Counted from the stretch's first letter, positions 47,491 through 57,271 are shown. The stretch: 64,000 nt of DNA from Siminovitchia fordii DSM 16014 = CIP 108821 (GCF_000374565.1 NZ_KB894692.1:62001-126000), one strand, 5' to 3'. Made by a program: numbers and translations. The notes: a model not told the origin generated them from the letters alone.

Positions 47491-47549
47491 CTTTATATTC
47501 ATGTATGATAAATGAGAAGTAAAGATACGTTAATTTTATTTACCAGTAA

Positions 47550-47579
47550 TTGGAGTTACCATTATTCACATGTTATAAT
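47550..47579 (+). promoter_or_regulatory. Probable promoter of the second csp gene
   Basis: TTGGAG and TATAAT with 18-base spacing, leaving a roughly 95-base leader, a size typical of cold-shock mRNAs. A further ATAATATG near 47612 might be a second start. Confidence 0.5.
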
Positions 47580-47681
47580 GAATATCTACTCCAGGAAGTG
47601 GGTATTGATTATAATATGTGAATTTTTATTTACCCGGTAAATATTAGGAACATATTAATAAATTTTTGGAGGTTTTTGTGC

Positions 47682-47882
47682 ATGACAACTGGTACAGTTA
47701 AATGGTTTAACAGTGAAAAAGGTTTTGGATTCATCGAAGTGGAAGGCGGAAATGATGTATTCGTACATTTCAGCGCTATTCAAGGTGAAGGATTCAAGAC
47801 ACTTGATGAAGGTCAACAAGTAGAATTTGAAATTGTTGAAGGCCAACGTGGACCACAAGCGGAAAACGTTGTTAAACTATAA
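47682..47882 (+). CDS. Cold-shock protein (second copy in window)
   Basis: A 66-residue cold-shock domain protein ([40 protein letters not shown]). ATG 47682 lies 9 bases from GGAGG; an upstream in-frame GTG at 47676 is too near. Very similar to CspD at 4174-4383, so a paralogue. Long leader suggests cold-inducible translation (inference). Confidence 0.93.
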   Translation: MTTGTVKWFNSEKGFGFIEVEGGNDVFVHFSAIQGEGFKTLDEGQQVEFEIVEGQRGPQAENVVKL

Positions 47883-47893
47883 TTTTCCTTTGA

Positions 47894-47928
47894 AAAAGAA
47901 CTGCCTTTTTGGCAGTTCTTTTCTTTTT
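47894..47928 (+). terminator. Terminator after the csp gene
   Basis: Perfect 12-bp stem (arms 47894-47905, 47911-47922) and T-rich tail; ends before the minus-strand nrd stop. Confidence 0.85.
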
Positions 47929-47938
47929 ATAGTTCGTC

Positions 47939-48979
47939 TTATAGTTCGTCAAATCCGTTCAAGTCACTTGTTTTTGTGTATTGGCGGGATTTTTGTTCGA
48001 AAAAGTCGGTTTTCGTATCATCGAAATTGTCTACATACGCCCGAATCCATTTCATCGGATTATCAATATAATCTTCATAAATTTCGCTCAATCCCAGCAT
48101 TCTGAGCATTTTATTTGCTCTATATTTAATATAGCCCTCCATTTCCATAAGATCAATTCCATCGATTCCATTCAACACATAGCGGCTCCATTTCATTTCC
48201 TGCTCGACCGAGTGGCGGAACTGGTCATAAACCCAATCCGTAAATTCGACCGTATTATACTCATGATTTTCAGCTAAAGTGGCGCGGAATAAATCGCTTA
48301 TAAAGCGGCCATGCTGAAGCTCGTCGCGGTTAATATAAGATATCATCGTCGATGTTCCAACCATTTTTTGATTCCTTGCCATGTTATAGAAAAAGGCAAA
48401 TCCCGAATAAAAGAATAACCCTTCAAGCAAAGCGGTATAGACCATTGCCTTTAAGACATTTAAAATGGAAGGGTTCAATGCAAATTCATTATATACCTGC
48501 ATGATTCTTTCATTTCTTTTCATTAGTACTTCATCTTTTCTTCCGGTTTCAAACGACTCGTTTTGTCTGTCGAATGACGTGACTGAAGAGAGGACATATG
48601 CATAGCTGTGGTTATGCTCACTTTCCTGGTCAGCGATCGTTGCCATAATTGATTTAACGGACGGGTCGGTCGAATAATGGCCGATTCTGGCTGCAACATC
48701 AGTCTGCGGGCCATCAAGTGTCGCAAGCAATCCGATGATTTTTAAAAAAGCATCCTGTTCTTTTTCCGGCAATGTTGGAAATTGTTTGATATCCTGGGTC
48801 ATATCCACCTCACTTGCTCGCCAGAATAAGGCCCTTATCTGTTCACGGTGATTGTAAAAGTGAGGGTAGGCAAGATCGTTCCAATTCAAAATTCCGCTTG
48901 CTTTTCCTCCGAACAGCGCTGTTGATTTATTAGGATTTAATGGTTCCAATACGGCTACTTTATCAAGTGTTTTAGGCAT
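47939..48979 (-). CDS. Ribonucleotide reductase beta subunit (class I)
   Basis: A 346-residue radical-generating subunit. Metal ligands in order: D89 (TLDGPQ), E119 and H122 (QESEHNHSY), E in LLEGLFFYSGF, and E/H in RDELQHGRF; radical tyrosine Y126 is four residues after H122. All six ligands are kept, so it is a metal-dependent enzyme, not the metal-free class Ie type. ATG 48979 follows AAGGAG; the start overlaps the flavodoxin gene. The alpha subunit and flavodoxin are encoded upstream. Confidence 0.92.
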   Translation of the reverse strand: MPKTLDKVAVLEPLNPNKSTALFGGKASGILNWNDLAYPHFYNHREQIRALFWRASEVDMTQDIKQFPTLPEKEQDAFLKIIGLLATLDGPQTDVAARIGHYSTDPSVKSIMATIADQESEHNHSYAYVLSSVTSFDRQNESFETGRKDEVLMKRNERIMQVYNEFALNPSILNVLKAMVYTALLEGLFFYSGFAFFYNMARNQKMVGTSTMISYINRDELQHGRFISDLFRATLAENHEYNTVEFTDWVYDQFRHSVEQEMKWSRYVLNGIDGIDLMEMEGYIKYRANKMLRMLGLSEIYEDYIDNPMKWIRAYVDNFDDTKTDFFEQKSRQYTKTSDLNGFDEL

Positions 48980-49398
48980 TGATTTAATACTCCTTCCGTC
49001 CATTTCTTAACTGTTTTTTCCTGAGACCCTCTCGGACTTTGCTCTATTTTTAAAGGATCATATGCTGAATAATAAAACGCGGCAAGTTTCTCAGCTGCAT
49101 GGCAAAACAGGGCATCGCCCCCGAATTGCGTATCTCCTGTTCCAAATACAAAAACGTTGGGCGGTTTATACCCGATTTCATAGACAAAGTCTTTGACAAG
49201 GTCCGGAGTCTGACCTTTTCCCCATGTAAATGTTCCGACTAACATAGCGTCAAAGAGGGAGGGATCAGGTGCAGGACCTGATCCAATCCGATGTAACTGA
49301 GTGGTGTGACCGTGTGCATTAAGAACTTCATCAATGATTTCGGCGGTCTCTTTCGTATTCCCGCTAAAACTTGCATAGGATATCAGGACTCGCACCAT
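48955..49398 (-). CDS. Flavodoxin encoded within the RNR operon
   Basis: A 147-residue flavodoxin with FMN loop YASFSGNTKETA, TFTWGKGQTPD and GTGDTQFGG. It sits between the alpha and beta RNR genes, where class Ib systems carry nrdI, and overlaps both. It looks more like a true flavodoxin than canonical NrdI, so it may activate the beta-subunit metal site or act as reductant (inference). GTG/ATG choice: ATG 49398. Confidence 0.82.
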   Translation of the reverse strand: MVRVLISYASFSGNTKETAEIIDEVLNAHGHTTQLHRIGSGPAPDPSLFDAMLVGTFTWGKGQTPDLVKDFVYEIGYKPPNVFVFGTGDTQFGGDALFCHAAEKLAAFYYSAYDPLKIEQSPRGSQEKTVKKWTEGVLNQCLKHLIK

Positions 49399-51665
49399 AC
49401 ACAGTCCTCTATATCTGATGCCGTCGACCTAACATAGTATGTTGTTTTCAATCCGGAGTCCCAAGCCTGCAAATGCAGATCAAGCATAACCTGCGCCTTG
49501 ATGTGATTAGGGACGTAAAAATTGAATGAGATTGCCTGATCGATATGACGCTGCCTGGCTGCATTTTGCTGGATGGACCAGCGCTGGTCTACAATATAGG
49601 CCGATTTCCGGTACACATTGTATGTACGGTGGTCAAGATCCGGTGCAACGACTGGAAGTTTATAATTTTTCTTTTCTTCGTGGTAAAACGGTTTGAAGAT
49701 AGGGTCTATACTTGCCGTCGATCCTGCTATGACAGATGTGCTTGAATTTGGAGCAACAGCCATCAAGTATCCGTTTCTAATTCCGTATGCTTTTACATCT
49801 TCCATGATTTCTATCCATCCATTTGTGCCATCTTCGTCCAAATAGCCGCGGACTTCAAAGTAACGGCCTGTCTGCCAGTCGCTCCCTTCAAACAACGGAT
49901 AAGCTCCTTTTTCTTTTGCCAGCTGTACACTAGCTTTGATGGTCAATTGTGAAATTTTCTCATAAAGGCTATCCGCCAACTGAACAGCCTCTTCGGATTC
50001 CCAGGCAATGCCTTTTAAGGCAAGCAAATGATGCCATCCAAAAGTCCCGAGGCCGATCGCTCGGTATTTTTGATTAGTAATGGCTGCCTGCTTAACATCG
50101 ATGGTATTCAAGTCGATGACATTATCCAGCATTCTTACCTGGATTGGAATCAGCCTCTCCAAGATGTCATCATTGCCATCTTCGGGGTCAACGGATTTGC
50201 CAAGATTAATGGAGGAAAGGTTGCATACAACAAAATCACCGGCTTTTTTGTATGTAATGATTGTATCTCCATCGACCGTTTCCTCGTAATGGACGGTAGG
50301 CGACATATTTTGCATGATTTCTGTACACAAATTGCTGGAATAAACCATGCCTGCATGCTTGTTCGGATTCATTCTATTCACTTGGTCTCTGTAAAACATG
50401 AATGGTGTACCTGTTTCAAGCTGAGACTTCATGATTCTGATCATGATTTGGATGGCAGGCACCGTAGTTTTCGTCAATTGCTCACATCGGACACATTCTT
50501 CATATTTTTCTCGGAAAGAGCCTGCTCCTTTTACCTCATCATAATAATCTTCCAATGAATAGCCCATCACTTGTTTCACTTCATGAGGATCAAATAAATG
50601 CCAATCCCCGCGCCTTTCAACCTGTTCCATGAACAGGTCAGGCAAGCAGACCCCAGTAAAAATATCATGTGCCCGCTGCCTTTCGTCTCCGTTGTTCAGC
50701 TTCAAGTCGAGAAAGGACAGAATATCGGCATGCCACACATCTAGATAGACGGCGATGGCTCCTTTGCGTCTCCCGAGCTGGTCTACACTGACAGCGGTAT
50801 TGTTCAACTGTTTAATCCACGGGACAACGCCTGAGGAAGCACCCTTAAATCCTTTGATAGAGCTGCCTCGTGCCCTTACCTTGCCCATATAGACACCGAT
50901 TCCTCCACCGTCTTTAGATAACCTGGCAACGTCTGTATTACTGTTGTAGATGCCGATCAGTGAATCATCGACTGTATCGATGAAGCAGCTGGACAGTTGG
51001 CCATGGGCGAGCCCGGCATTGGCCAGTGTCGGGGTCGCCACAGTCATATATAGATTTGAAAGCGCCCAGTAGCTTTCTGCCACAAGATCCAGGCGCTTAT
51101 CAGCCAGTTCATTCTGCATAAGATGCATCGCAATGATAAGCCATCTTTCTTGTGGGAGCTCGAATGTATTTTTTTCATGGTCAACAGCCAAATATCTTGT
51201 AGCAAGAGTATGCAGACCTGTATAATCGAATAGGAAATCACGCTCAGGATCGATCAGTTTGGATAATTGAACAATTTCCTGTTTGCTGTATTTTTCCAAA
51301 AGAGTGGTAGAATAAATACCTTTTTCAGTCAATACTCTGATTAGGCTGTAAAAATCGCCGTATTTCCTGGTTTTATCATATGAACGGTTTTCAGCGGCTC
51401 TTCTATATAAATCATGCAAATATATTTTTGCCGCATCAAATGACCAATGTGTATTTAATTCATCAACATTTTCCAATGCCGATTGAATAAGGAGGTCCGT
51501 GATATGCTCAGCTTTCAGTTCCTCCTTTGATTCGATGCTTCTAAAAACTTTATCACGGTATTCGCTAGAATCTATCAAAGTGACTCTCTGAAGGAAGCTG
51601 TCAAGCCGCTCCCTGTCAAATCGTTTTTGTCTGTTCCCGTCGTCTTTTACGATGATTGTTGTCAT
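49383..51665 (-). CDS. Ribonucleotide reductase alpha subunit (class I)
   Basis: A 760-residue catalytic subunit. The N-terminus (TIIVKDDGNRQKRFDRERL) resembles an ATP-cone allosteric domain. Active-site segments: ATPTLANAG with SSCF (first cysteine), GGGIGVYMGKVRARGS, NLCTEI (radical cysteine/Glu), and the C-terminal CVWCES pair. ATG 51665 has SD AGGAGG. Distinct from B. subtilis NrdE (about 700 residues). Operon order alpha-flavodoxin-beta, controlled by the cobalamin riboswitch upstream. Confidence 0.93.
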   Translation of the reverse strand: MTTIIVKDDGNRQKRFDRERLDSFLQRVTLIDSSEYRDKVFRSIESKEELKAEHITDLLIQSALENVDELNTHWSFDAAKIYLHDLYRRAAENRSYDKTRKYGDFYSLIRVLTEKGIYSTTLLEKYSKQEIVQLSKLIDPERDFLFDYTGLHTLATRYLAVDHEKNTFELPQERWLIIAMHLMQNELADKRLDLVAESYWALSNLYMTVATPTLANAGLAHGQLSSCFIDTVDDSLIGIYNSNTDVARLSKDGGGIGVYMGKVRARGSSIKGFKGASSGVVPWIKQLNNTAVSVDQLGRRKGAIAVYLDVWHADILSFLDLKLNNGDERQRAHDIFTGVCLPDLFMEQVERRGDWHLFDPHEVKQVMGYSLEDYYDEVKGAGSFREKYEECVRCEQLTKTTVPAIQIMIRIMKSQLETGTPFMFYRDQVNRMNPNKHAGMVYSSNLCTEIMQNMSPTVHYEETVDGDTIITYKKAGDFVVCNLSSINLGKSVDPEDGNDDILERLIPIQVRMLDNVIDLNTIDVKQAAITNQKYRAIGLGTFGWHHLLALKGIAWESEEAVQLADSLYEKISQLTIKASVQLAKEKGAYPLFEGSDWQTGRYFEVRGYLDEDGTNGWIEIMEDVKAYGIRNGYLMAVAPNSSTSVIAGSTASIDPIFKPFYHEEKKNYKLPVVAPDLDHRTYNVYRKSAYIVDQRWSIQQNAARQRHIDQAISFNFYVPNHIKAQVMLDLHLQAWDSGLKTTYYVRSTASDIEDCVWCES

Positions 51666-51693
51666 TTCTAAACAAACCTCCTGTTTTTTCCAA

Positions 51694-51725
51694 TAAAAAT
51701 ATCCGCTCCGAGGAATAGAGCGGAT
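51694..51725 (-). terminator. Riboswitch terminator upstream of the RNR operon
   Basis: On the minus strand ATCCGCTC/GAGCGGAT 8-bp stem followed by ATTTTTATTG: the off-state terminator. A competing hairpin AAACGATAG/CTATCGTTT (51728-51762) lies just upstream. Confidence 0.8.
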
Positions 51726-51789
51726 CAAACGATAGGAAATTGGAAACAGTTTCACTATCGTTTCATCTTCTCAATCCCCGAAGAATTGA

Positions 51790-51957
51790 AACTCGGACAA
51801 GGAAAGGCAGGTCTCCTGACTCATGCATCAACCTACTGGGGAAACCTTCCCGTCAAGGACAGTGGTTAAATCCCGGTCGTTCGCATTTACAGTTGCGGGG
51901 ACAGTTCCGGCTTTTCACCGGATTCCCTTTTAAGTCCTAAATGGACACCTTCTCTTG
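51790..51957 (-). promoter_or_regulatory. Cobalamin (B12) riboswitch controlling ribonucleotide reductase
   Basis: The minus strand carries the class signature in order: GGTGTCC, AAAAGGGAA, GGTGAAAAGCCGGAACTG, CCCGCAACTGTAA, the B12 box-like AACCACTG, and a 3' part GAGTCAGGAGACCTGCCTTT. This is a full cobalamin riboswitch followed by a terminator, so B12 would switch the B12-independent RNR off. It implies another, B12-dependent RNR elsewhere in the genome (inference). Confidence 0.93.
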
Positions 51958-51962
51958 TGAAT

Positions 51963-51978
51963 TATCAATATATTGTGT
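51963..51978 (-). promoter_or_regulatory. NrdR-like box, promoter-proximal
   Basis: Minus strand ACACAATATATTGATA against consensus ACACWATATATWGTGT. Its start is exactly 31 bases from that of the second box. Confidence 0.55.
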
Positions 51979-51993
51979 TATGTATTTTTTTTG

Positions 51994-52009
51994 TCACCAA
52001 ATATAGTGT
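51994..52009 (-). promoter_or_regulatory. NrdR-like box, distal
   Basis: Minus strand ACACTATATTTGGTGA. Fifteen bases separate it from the proximal box, the three-turn spacing typical of NrdR pairs. Confidence 0.5.
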
Positions 52010-52152
52010 CGAATGTGATTTTAACATGAGTAAAATTGAAATACAAGCAGAAACATTTTTCTTTTAAAAGAATGATAGACAACCTTGAAAAGAAGAGAGA
52101 GAAACGGTAATCTTTACAATTGGGGTTATATTGAGCGAAAAGGAGATTGGAT

Positions 52153-52968
52153 ATGGAGTTTGATATTTTAGAAATTTTGAAGTATATCTTTTTAGGGCTC
52201 GTTCAAGGTATTACAGAACCGATTCCGATTTCGTCCAGCGGCCACCTTGTACTTGCACAGCATTTTTTAGGAATAGAGACAAAGAAGCTGACTTTTGAGC
52301 TTCTTGTTAACGCTGGGTCACTTATAGCAGTTCTGATCATCTATAAGAATGATATTGTCCGCCTGGCGAAAAACGGCATTACATATTTGACAACCCGGGA
52401 TATAAATGCAAAACCGGATTTCATGTTCATCGTTTACTTGATTGTTGCTACGATACCGGCTGGTGTGATTGGCGTTCTTTTTAATGATGTGATATCTGAA
52501 ACATTAAAAGGGGTCCGCATCACAGCCATCACGCTGCTTATTACAGGTGCTGCTCTATTTTTAATAAGAAATATGAGAGGACGTAAGAGGGACGGAGATT
52601 TGACCCTCAAAGATGCGATTGTTGTCGGGCTTGCGCAGACTGTTGCACTGATACCGGGAATAAGCAGATCAGGCGCAACAATCGTAGCAGCCATGGGTAT
52701 GAAAATGAGGCCGGAAACCGCATTGCGATTCTCGTTTTTATTGTATATTCCTGTGAGCCTCGGCGGAACGCTCCTCAGTATCACGGATATAGCGAACGAT
52801 CCGGATATAGCAACGCTTTTCATTCCATATTTTTCAGCATTCGTCGTATCAATTATCGCATCCTATTTTGCATTGAGATGGTTCATGAATATCATGGCAA
52901 AGGGCAACCTTATATATTTTAGCATATACTGCTTTGTTGTCGGAACACTCGTCTTGATCTTCGCATGA
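52153..52968 (+). CDS. uppP: Undecaprenyl-diphosphatase
   Basis: A 271-residue integral membrane phosphatase of the BacA/UppP family with [17 protein letters not shown] (catalytic Glu/Ser/His region) and [10 protein letters not shown]. It recycles the lipid carrier of cell-wall synthesis and affects bacitracin sensitivity. ATG 52153 lies 8 bases from AAAAGGAG; the in-frame TTG at 52147 overlaps it. Confidence 0.93.
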   Translation: MEFDILEILKYIFLGLVQGITEPIPISSSGHLVLAQHFLGIETKKLTFELLVNAGSLIAVLIIYKNDIVRLAKNGITYLTTRDINAKPDFMFIVYLIVATIPAGVIGVLFNDVISETLKGVRITAITLLITGAALFLIRNMRGRKRDGDLTLKDAIVVGLAQTVALIPGISRSGATIVAAMGMKMRPETALRFSFLLYIPVSLGGTLLSITDIANDPDIATLFIPYFSAFVVSIIASYFALRWFMNIMAKGNLIYFSIYCFVVGTLVLIFA

Positions 52969-53059
52969 TTGGAAAGCTATTTTCAAATTAAATATGGATA
53001 AAACCGCCTTGATATAAGAAGAATAGAAAAAGAGCGATCGTATCAGGGAGGAGTTCGAA

Positions 53060-53416
53060 TTGAACGGCAAACAAAACAATCAACAGGCTGAACTTCAGGA
53101 GCTTGCTCGGAAGTTGAACCAGCAGGAAGCGCAAAAAAACAAACAGCAGTTGGAGCAGCAATTTCAATTGCAAAAAAAACAAGCACTTCAAGCTATGCAG
53201 CAGGCGGAAATGACAATCCACCAAAATAATAACATGGCGGATTTGCAATCGCTGCAGCAGGCTCAACAGCAGCTGCAGCAGGCGACACAACAGTTGAGCC
53301 AAATGCAAGGGATCTCAGTTATACACTCAACGAGCGCCCAGCAGCAGCAACTGGAGCAGGTACAGCAGCAGATTGAACAGGCTTCACAAACTTTGCAGCT
53401 GATTAAACAGTGGTGA
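53060..53416 (+). CDS. Glutamine-rich coiled-coil protein (36% Gln)
   Basis: A 118-residue protein with 42 glutamines and no prolines, predicted almost wholly helical, with heptad-like spacing (LQSLQQAQQQLQQATQQ). It has no signal peptide or TM helix. TTG start 53060 follows GGGAGGAG by 8 bases. Glutamine-dense coat proteins are substrates of spore transglutaminase Tgl in Bacillus; whether this is one is inference. Not recognised as a named family. Confidence 0.7.
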   Translation: MNGKQNNQQAELQELARKLNQQEAQKNKQQLEQQFQLQKKQALQAMQQAEMTIHQNNNMADLQSLQQAQQQLQQATQQLSQMQGISVIHSTSAQQQQLEQVQQQIEQASQTLQLIKQW

Positions 53417-53462
53417 CAGCAGTTTTAAGAAAGGATAAAAGGGTAACGACCCTTAGATCCAG

Positions 53463-53520
53463 AACTGTTCCCCAATTGTTAGACACAAATCTAATCATTG
53501 GAGGTACAGTTTTTTTATGG
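53463..53520 (+). repeat. IS-end-like hairpin, copy C (diverged)
   Basis: AACTGTTCCCCAAT ... ATTGGAGGTACAGTT pairing outer arms, with TTAGACA between, then a T7 run and ATG followed by a short open stretch ending in TGA. Same motif order (CCCCAAT, TAGACA, T run, ATG) as copies A and B. Confidence 0.5.
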
Positions 53521-53634
53521 TCAAAATTCACCAGTGTTGAAAAAAACAAGCAGTTATACGAAAAGGTCTGAGTCCGGTGCAACACTGAACTCAGTCCTTA
53601 ATAGCTACTTAGTTTCTAACAATATGGAGGCACT

Positions 53635-54123
53635 TTAATCAGTGTGATTTTCTTCTGCATTAAGGACAGATTTAATCGCTTCCTTTATCTCGGCGTACCC
53701 GGTACATCTGCATAGATTTGATTCCAGCCATTCTTCAATCCTCTCGTCTGATGCATTCGGGTGATTTTGCAATAGAGCGTGGCATTTTAAAACAAACCCA
53801 GGCGTGCAATATCCGCATTGAATTGCCCATTTTTCAACAAATGCCTTCTGTATAGGCGAATCTTTCAGCCCCTCAATGGTTAAAAGAGGTTTATTCAAAG
53901 CCTCGATAGATAAAATGAGGCAGGAATGCATGGGCTTCCCGTCAACCAATACTGTGCAGGCCCCACAATCCCCATTTTCACAGGCAGGCTTCGCTCCACT
54001 CAATCCCATCTGCCCTCGCAGAGTCTGAAGTAGGGTATCTCCGGATCTGATGATGGCTTCCCGTGTTTCCCCGTTGACATGAAACTGTTTGACCGACTTT
54101 CCCTTTCCGTGAAACAATATCAA
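53635..54123 (-). CDS. Molybdenum hydroxylase [2Fe-2S] subunit (PucE/CoxS type)
   Basis: A 162-residue iron-sulfur subunit with both clusters: plant-type ENGDCGACTVLVDGKP and the C-terminal helical pair QCGYCTPGF/NLCRCTGY. In xanthine dehydrogenase-type enzymes it passes electrons from Mo-cofactor to FAD. Start overlaps the FAD subunit stop by four bases. Confidence 0.92.
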   Translation of the reverse strand: MILFHGKGKSVKQFHVNGETREAIIRSGDTLLQTLRGQMGLSGAKPACENGDCGACTVLVDGKPMHSCLILSIEALNKPLLTIEGLKDSPIQKAFVEKWAIQCGYCTPGFVLKCHALLQNHPNASDERIEEWLESNLCRCTGYAEIKEAIKSVLNAEENHTD

Positions 54124-54935
54124 TTTGCCTCCTCAAAATCCTTTATTATCTGCAGCAAGCCATTACTCAAAATGAATTTCCGATATCCAGCGGAACCCTG
54201 AAAATCGTCAATAATCGGGGCAGGCAAGAGTTCAATGGCCTTTTCAACACGTTCTGGCGGTGACAGCGAATCATCGTTCAAAACGGATTCCATATCTTCA
54301 GATCGAAACGGATTGGAGGAGATACCTGAAAATGCAAATGCCATTTTGTCTTCTTTTTGGATAGCTGCAATGGTTAGGAGAGGATATCCAACCTTTGAAA
54401 ACCTCGTTTTCTTATAATGGACAAAAGGAAGGGAAGCGTATTTTTTATCTATCATGATTTGTATCAGCACTTCACCAGGATTAAGCTGAAGTTGGTTGGA
54501 GTGATCCAACTGAATTATTCTTTCCCCATTTATACCTGCGACTTTTAGTTTAGTGTCAGATAATAACAGTGGAAGCATGCCTTCCCGGTATATCAGGCGG
54601 CTGTTCAGATGTCCGCCAATCGTGATTTTGTTTCTGGAAGAATGGTCGGCAACCCGTCTGACTGTTTCGCCGAGAAGAGGAAAGCGGCCTGCTTCTATGA
54701 TTTCATTTAAGGTAAGGGCCGCCCCTAAAATGATTTGGCCGCCTTCGTCTTTAAATTCCTGGCACTCAGGCAATCCTTTGATATCAATGATTGCGTCTAG
54801 GTGTAAGTGATTATTTCTGGCAAAAGTGGTGAATTCAGTGCCACCGCAAAAGACGGCAGCCTTATGATCCTCTAATAATTGTATCGCATCATCCAAAGTA
54901 TTGGGTCGGTGGTATTCAAAGTCGAAGGGAATCAT
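54120..54935 (-). CDS. Molybdenum hydroxylase FAD subunit (PucC/CoxM type)
   Basis: A 271-residue FAD-binding subunit (YHRPNTLDDAIQLLEDH, VFCGGTEF, TIGGHLNSR). Its start overlaps the large subunit stop by four bases. ATG 54935 is preferred; a frame starting at 54959 overlaps that gene further. Confidence 0.9.
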   Translation of the reverse strand: MIPFDFEYHRPNTLDDAIQLLEDHKAAVFCGGTEFTTFARNNHLHLDAIIDIKGLPECQEFKDEGGQIILGAALTLNEIIEAGRFPLLGETVRRVADHSSRNKITIGGHLNSRLIYREGMLPLLLSDTKLKVAGINGERIIQLDHSNQLQLNPGEVLIQIMIDKKYASLPFVHYKKTRFSKVGYPLLTIAAIQKEDKMAFAFSGISSNPFRSEDMESVLNDDSLSPPERVEKAIELLPAPIIDDFQGSAGYRKFILSNGLLQIIKDFEEAN

Positions 54936-57271
54936 TTTAATGCCCCCACCTTTTTCCAAATGATTTCGGGAATGAGAGGCAGTTGGTTCAAGTCTGTCTG
55001 GACTGCTGTCGAAAGGCTGTTGGCAAGTGCAGCGGGCATTCCGATGACACCATATTCCCCGATTCCCCTGGCGCCGAAAGGACCATCAACCGATGGAGTT
55101 TCTACGAAATCAACGAGATATTCATCAGGCTCTTCACCAAATCTAAGCATTTGATAAGTTCTTAGTTGAGGATTTTGTACAATTCCATTTTCATCAAAAA
55201 CGAACGTTTCACTTCTCGCAAAACTGAGTCCCAAATACATGCCGCCCCTCATTTGCTGGGAAGCCGTCGCCGGGTTGATAATGGTACCGCCGTCCAATAC
55301 AGTTACGGTTTTTAAAATTTTGTATGAATAATCGATAGGATCAAGTTCTACCTCCACGGCTTGCGCGCCAATTGACCACCACGGACCCGGTTTACCAAAT
55401 CCTGTATCTTTATCCATAGGCGTCAAATGTCTCTGGATGTACCTTCCATAGCCTACGATTTGCCCTTCCACCGCATGCCCGTTAGGGAACTTATATCCGA
55501 GCGCCAAGTCCTTAAATTCAACTCCGTATTCGGGACTCGGTTTCAGATAAACGCGGCCACCGCCGACTTCAAGATCCTCTTCCGCACACTTCAGGACAAT
55601 GGAAGCCGTCCTTTTCAGTTTGGTTTTGGCATCTTTTGCAGCGGCAAGGACTGCTCTGCCGGCAAGAAATGTCGTACTGCTCGCAACGGTTCTCCATTGA
55701 TGTGGGTCATTCTGGGTATTCACTTCCATCGTCACATGAATTTTATTTGTCTCTAATCCAAGTTCTTCCGCCGCAATCTGCGCCAAAATTGTTTTTGTTC
55801 CCTGCCCAAGCTCAATAGCCGCACAGTTCAAGTTGACGCTACCGTCGGCTTCGAAGGTCAAAAAGGCACCTGCTTGAGCGTTTGTTGCTGTAGTCGATGT
55901 TTTCCAAAACAGGCTGATGCCTTTAGATTTGATTTTTCCGTTTGTTTCGGTTCTTTTGCCTTCATCCCAATTGATTAATTCCTTGGTTCTTTCAAGGCAT
56001 TTAGCAGCATCGCCAATATTACTCGCATTCAGTGCAGTTAGAGTAGGAGAGGTTGCCCCCGGTTTAATGTAATTCATAAGACGGAGTTCTACCGGGTCGA
56101 TTTTGACTTTTTCTGCAAGCTGATCCATTGTTCTTTCAACTACAAAAGTGAGCTCGGGGTGGGCATACCCTCGAAAGGACGTGGCGTAAGGGTGGTTCGT
56201 ATACATGCAATAAGAATCACACCACACGTTCGGTACATCATAAGGACCGGTACAATCAAGCGCAGCCGCCCTTGTAATGCCTGCCGCTTGATCCGTATAG
56301 GCTCCCGAATCAATTAAATAAGTGTATTGCCCGGTCTTCAGCTTTCCTTCTTTAGTGGCTCCCAATCTGATTGTGGCATGAAGTCCAATATGGCATGGTG
56401 CTGTTATCAAGTCTTCTTCACGCTCATATTTTAGATGAACAAGCTTCCCGCCGACCATTTTAGAGGCCAAATAGGCAAGGGGCTCCAATTGAACGGTTCC
56501 TTTTCCTCCAAAAGCCCCGCCAATAAGGGGGACATGAACGACTATATTTCCAACCTCTATATTAAAAAATTGGTTCAGTACCTTTTTGATTGTATACGGA
56601 GATTAAGTGCAAGAATGCACGATGACTTTTCCTGAAGGGTTGATCTCAACGCTGCATGCCCTTGTTTCCAAAGCGGCATGGTCGGAAAGATTAAACTCAT
56701 ATTCTGCTGTCACTTTCACTTCGGACTGTGCCCATGCTTGGCCGAAGTCACCCTTGCGTATTTTGATGTGGTTTCCAATATTTGTCCCATTCACAGGATA
56801 CACGTTACTGATAATTTTCTGATATTGGCCGGAATTCTCATGGATCAAAGGAGCACTTTTGCTAAAGGCCTCTTTGACGGAATTAACGACCGGGAGCGGT
56901 TCATAATCGACTTTTATTGATAATGCGGCCTGTTTTGCCTGGTATTCATTATCGGCAACAATCAAGGCAACCGGCTCCCCATAGTAGCGGACTTTATCAA
57001 TCGCCAAAGGAGGCCGATCTGCCAAAATAGGACCAATATGAAAGGGGAACATCTTTCCTGTGATAACAGCCCGGACACCGGGCACTGTCCATGCGTCTTC
57101 CGTATGGACATCTTTGATTTTTGCGTGGGCATATGTACTTGTCGCCAATTTTGCATGAAGCGTATCCTGAAAACTTAAGTCTGCTATATATTTAAGGGTT
57201 CCTGCCGCTTTTTCTAAGGCGTCTATTCTTTGGTGCGGCTGGCCTACCTTTGTTGAAATCTTATGGAACAA
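54932..57271 (-). pseudogene. Molybdenum hydroxylase large subunit, interrupted by one in-frame TAA
   Basis: Reading from TTG 57271 (SD GGGAGG), the frame gives 222 residues of an N-terminal XDH-type domain, then TAA at 56605-56603, and continues in the same frame to 54932 with PLIGGAFGGKG (Mo-cofactor signature) and the catalytic glutamate in FGARGIGEYG. The stop replaces a conserved glutamine position (T-Q-S-P expected) and is one C-to-T change from CAA. No frameshift is needed. Full length would be about 779 codons. Downstream segment alone starts TTG at 56488 without an SD, so function is probably lost unless the stop is read through. Confidence 0.9.

Noticed and set aside
53060-53416. 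CAG-type microsatellite rather than a gene
   Set aside because: Gln codons are interspersed with other residues, CAA and CAG are mixed, and a good SD and start are present.
56603-56605. TAA as a recoded (selenocysteine or pyrrolysine) codon
   Set aside because: Those use TGA and TAG respectively, and the family has glutamine at this position; a plain nonsense change is simpler.
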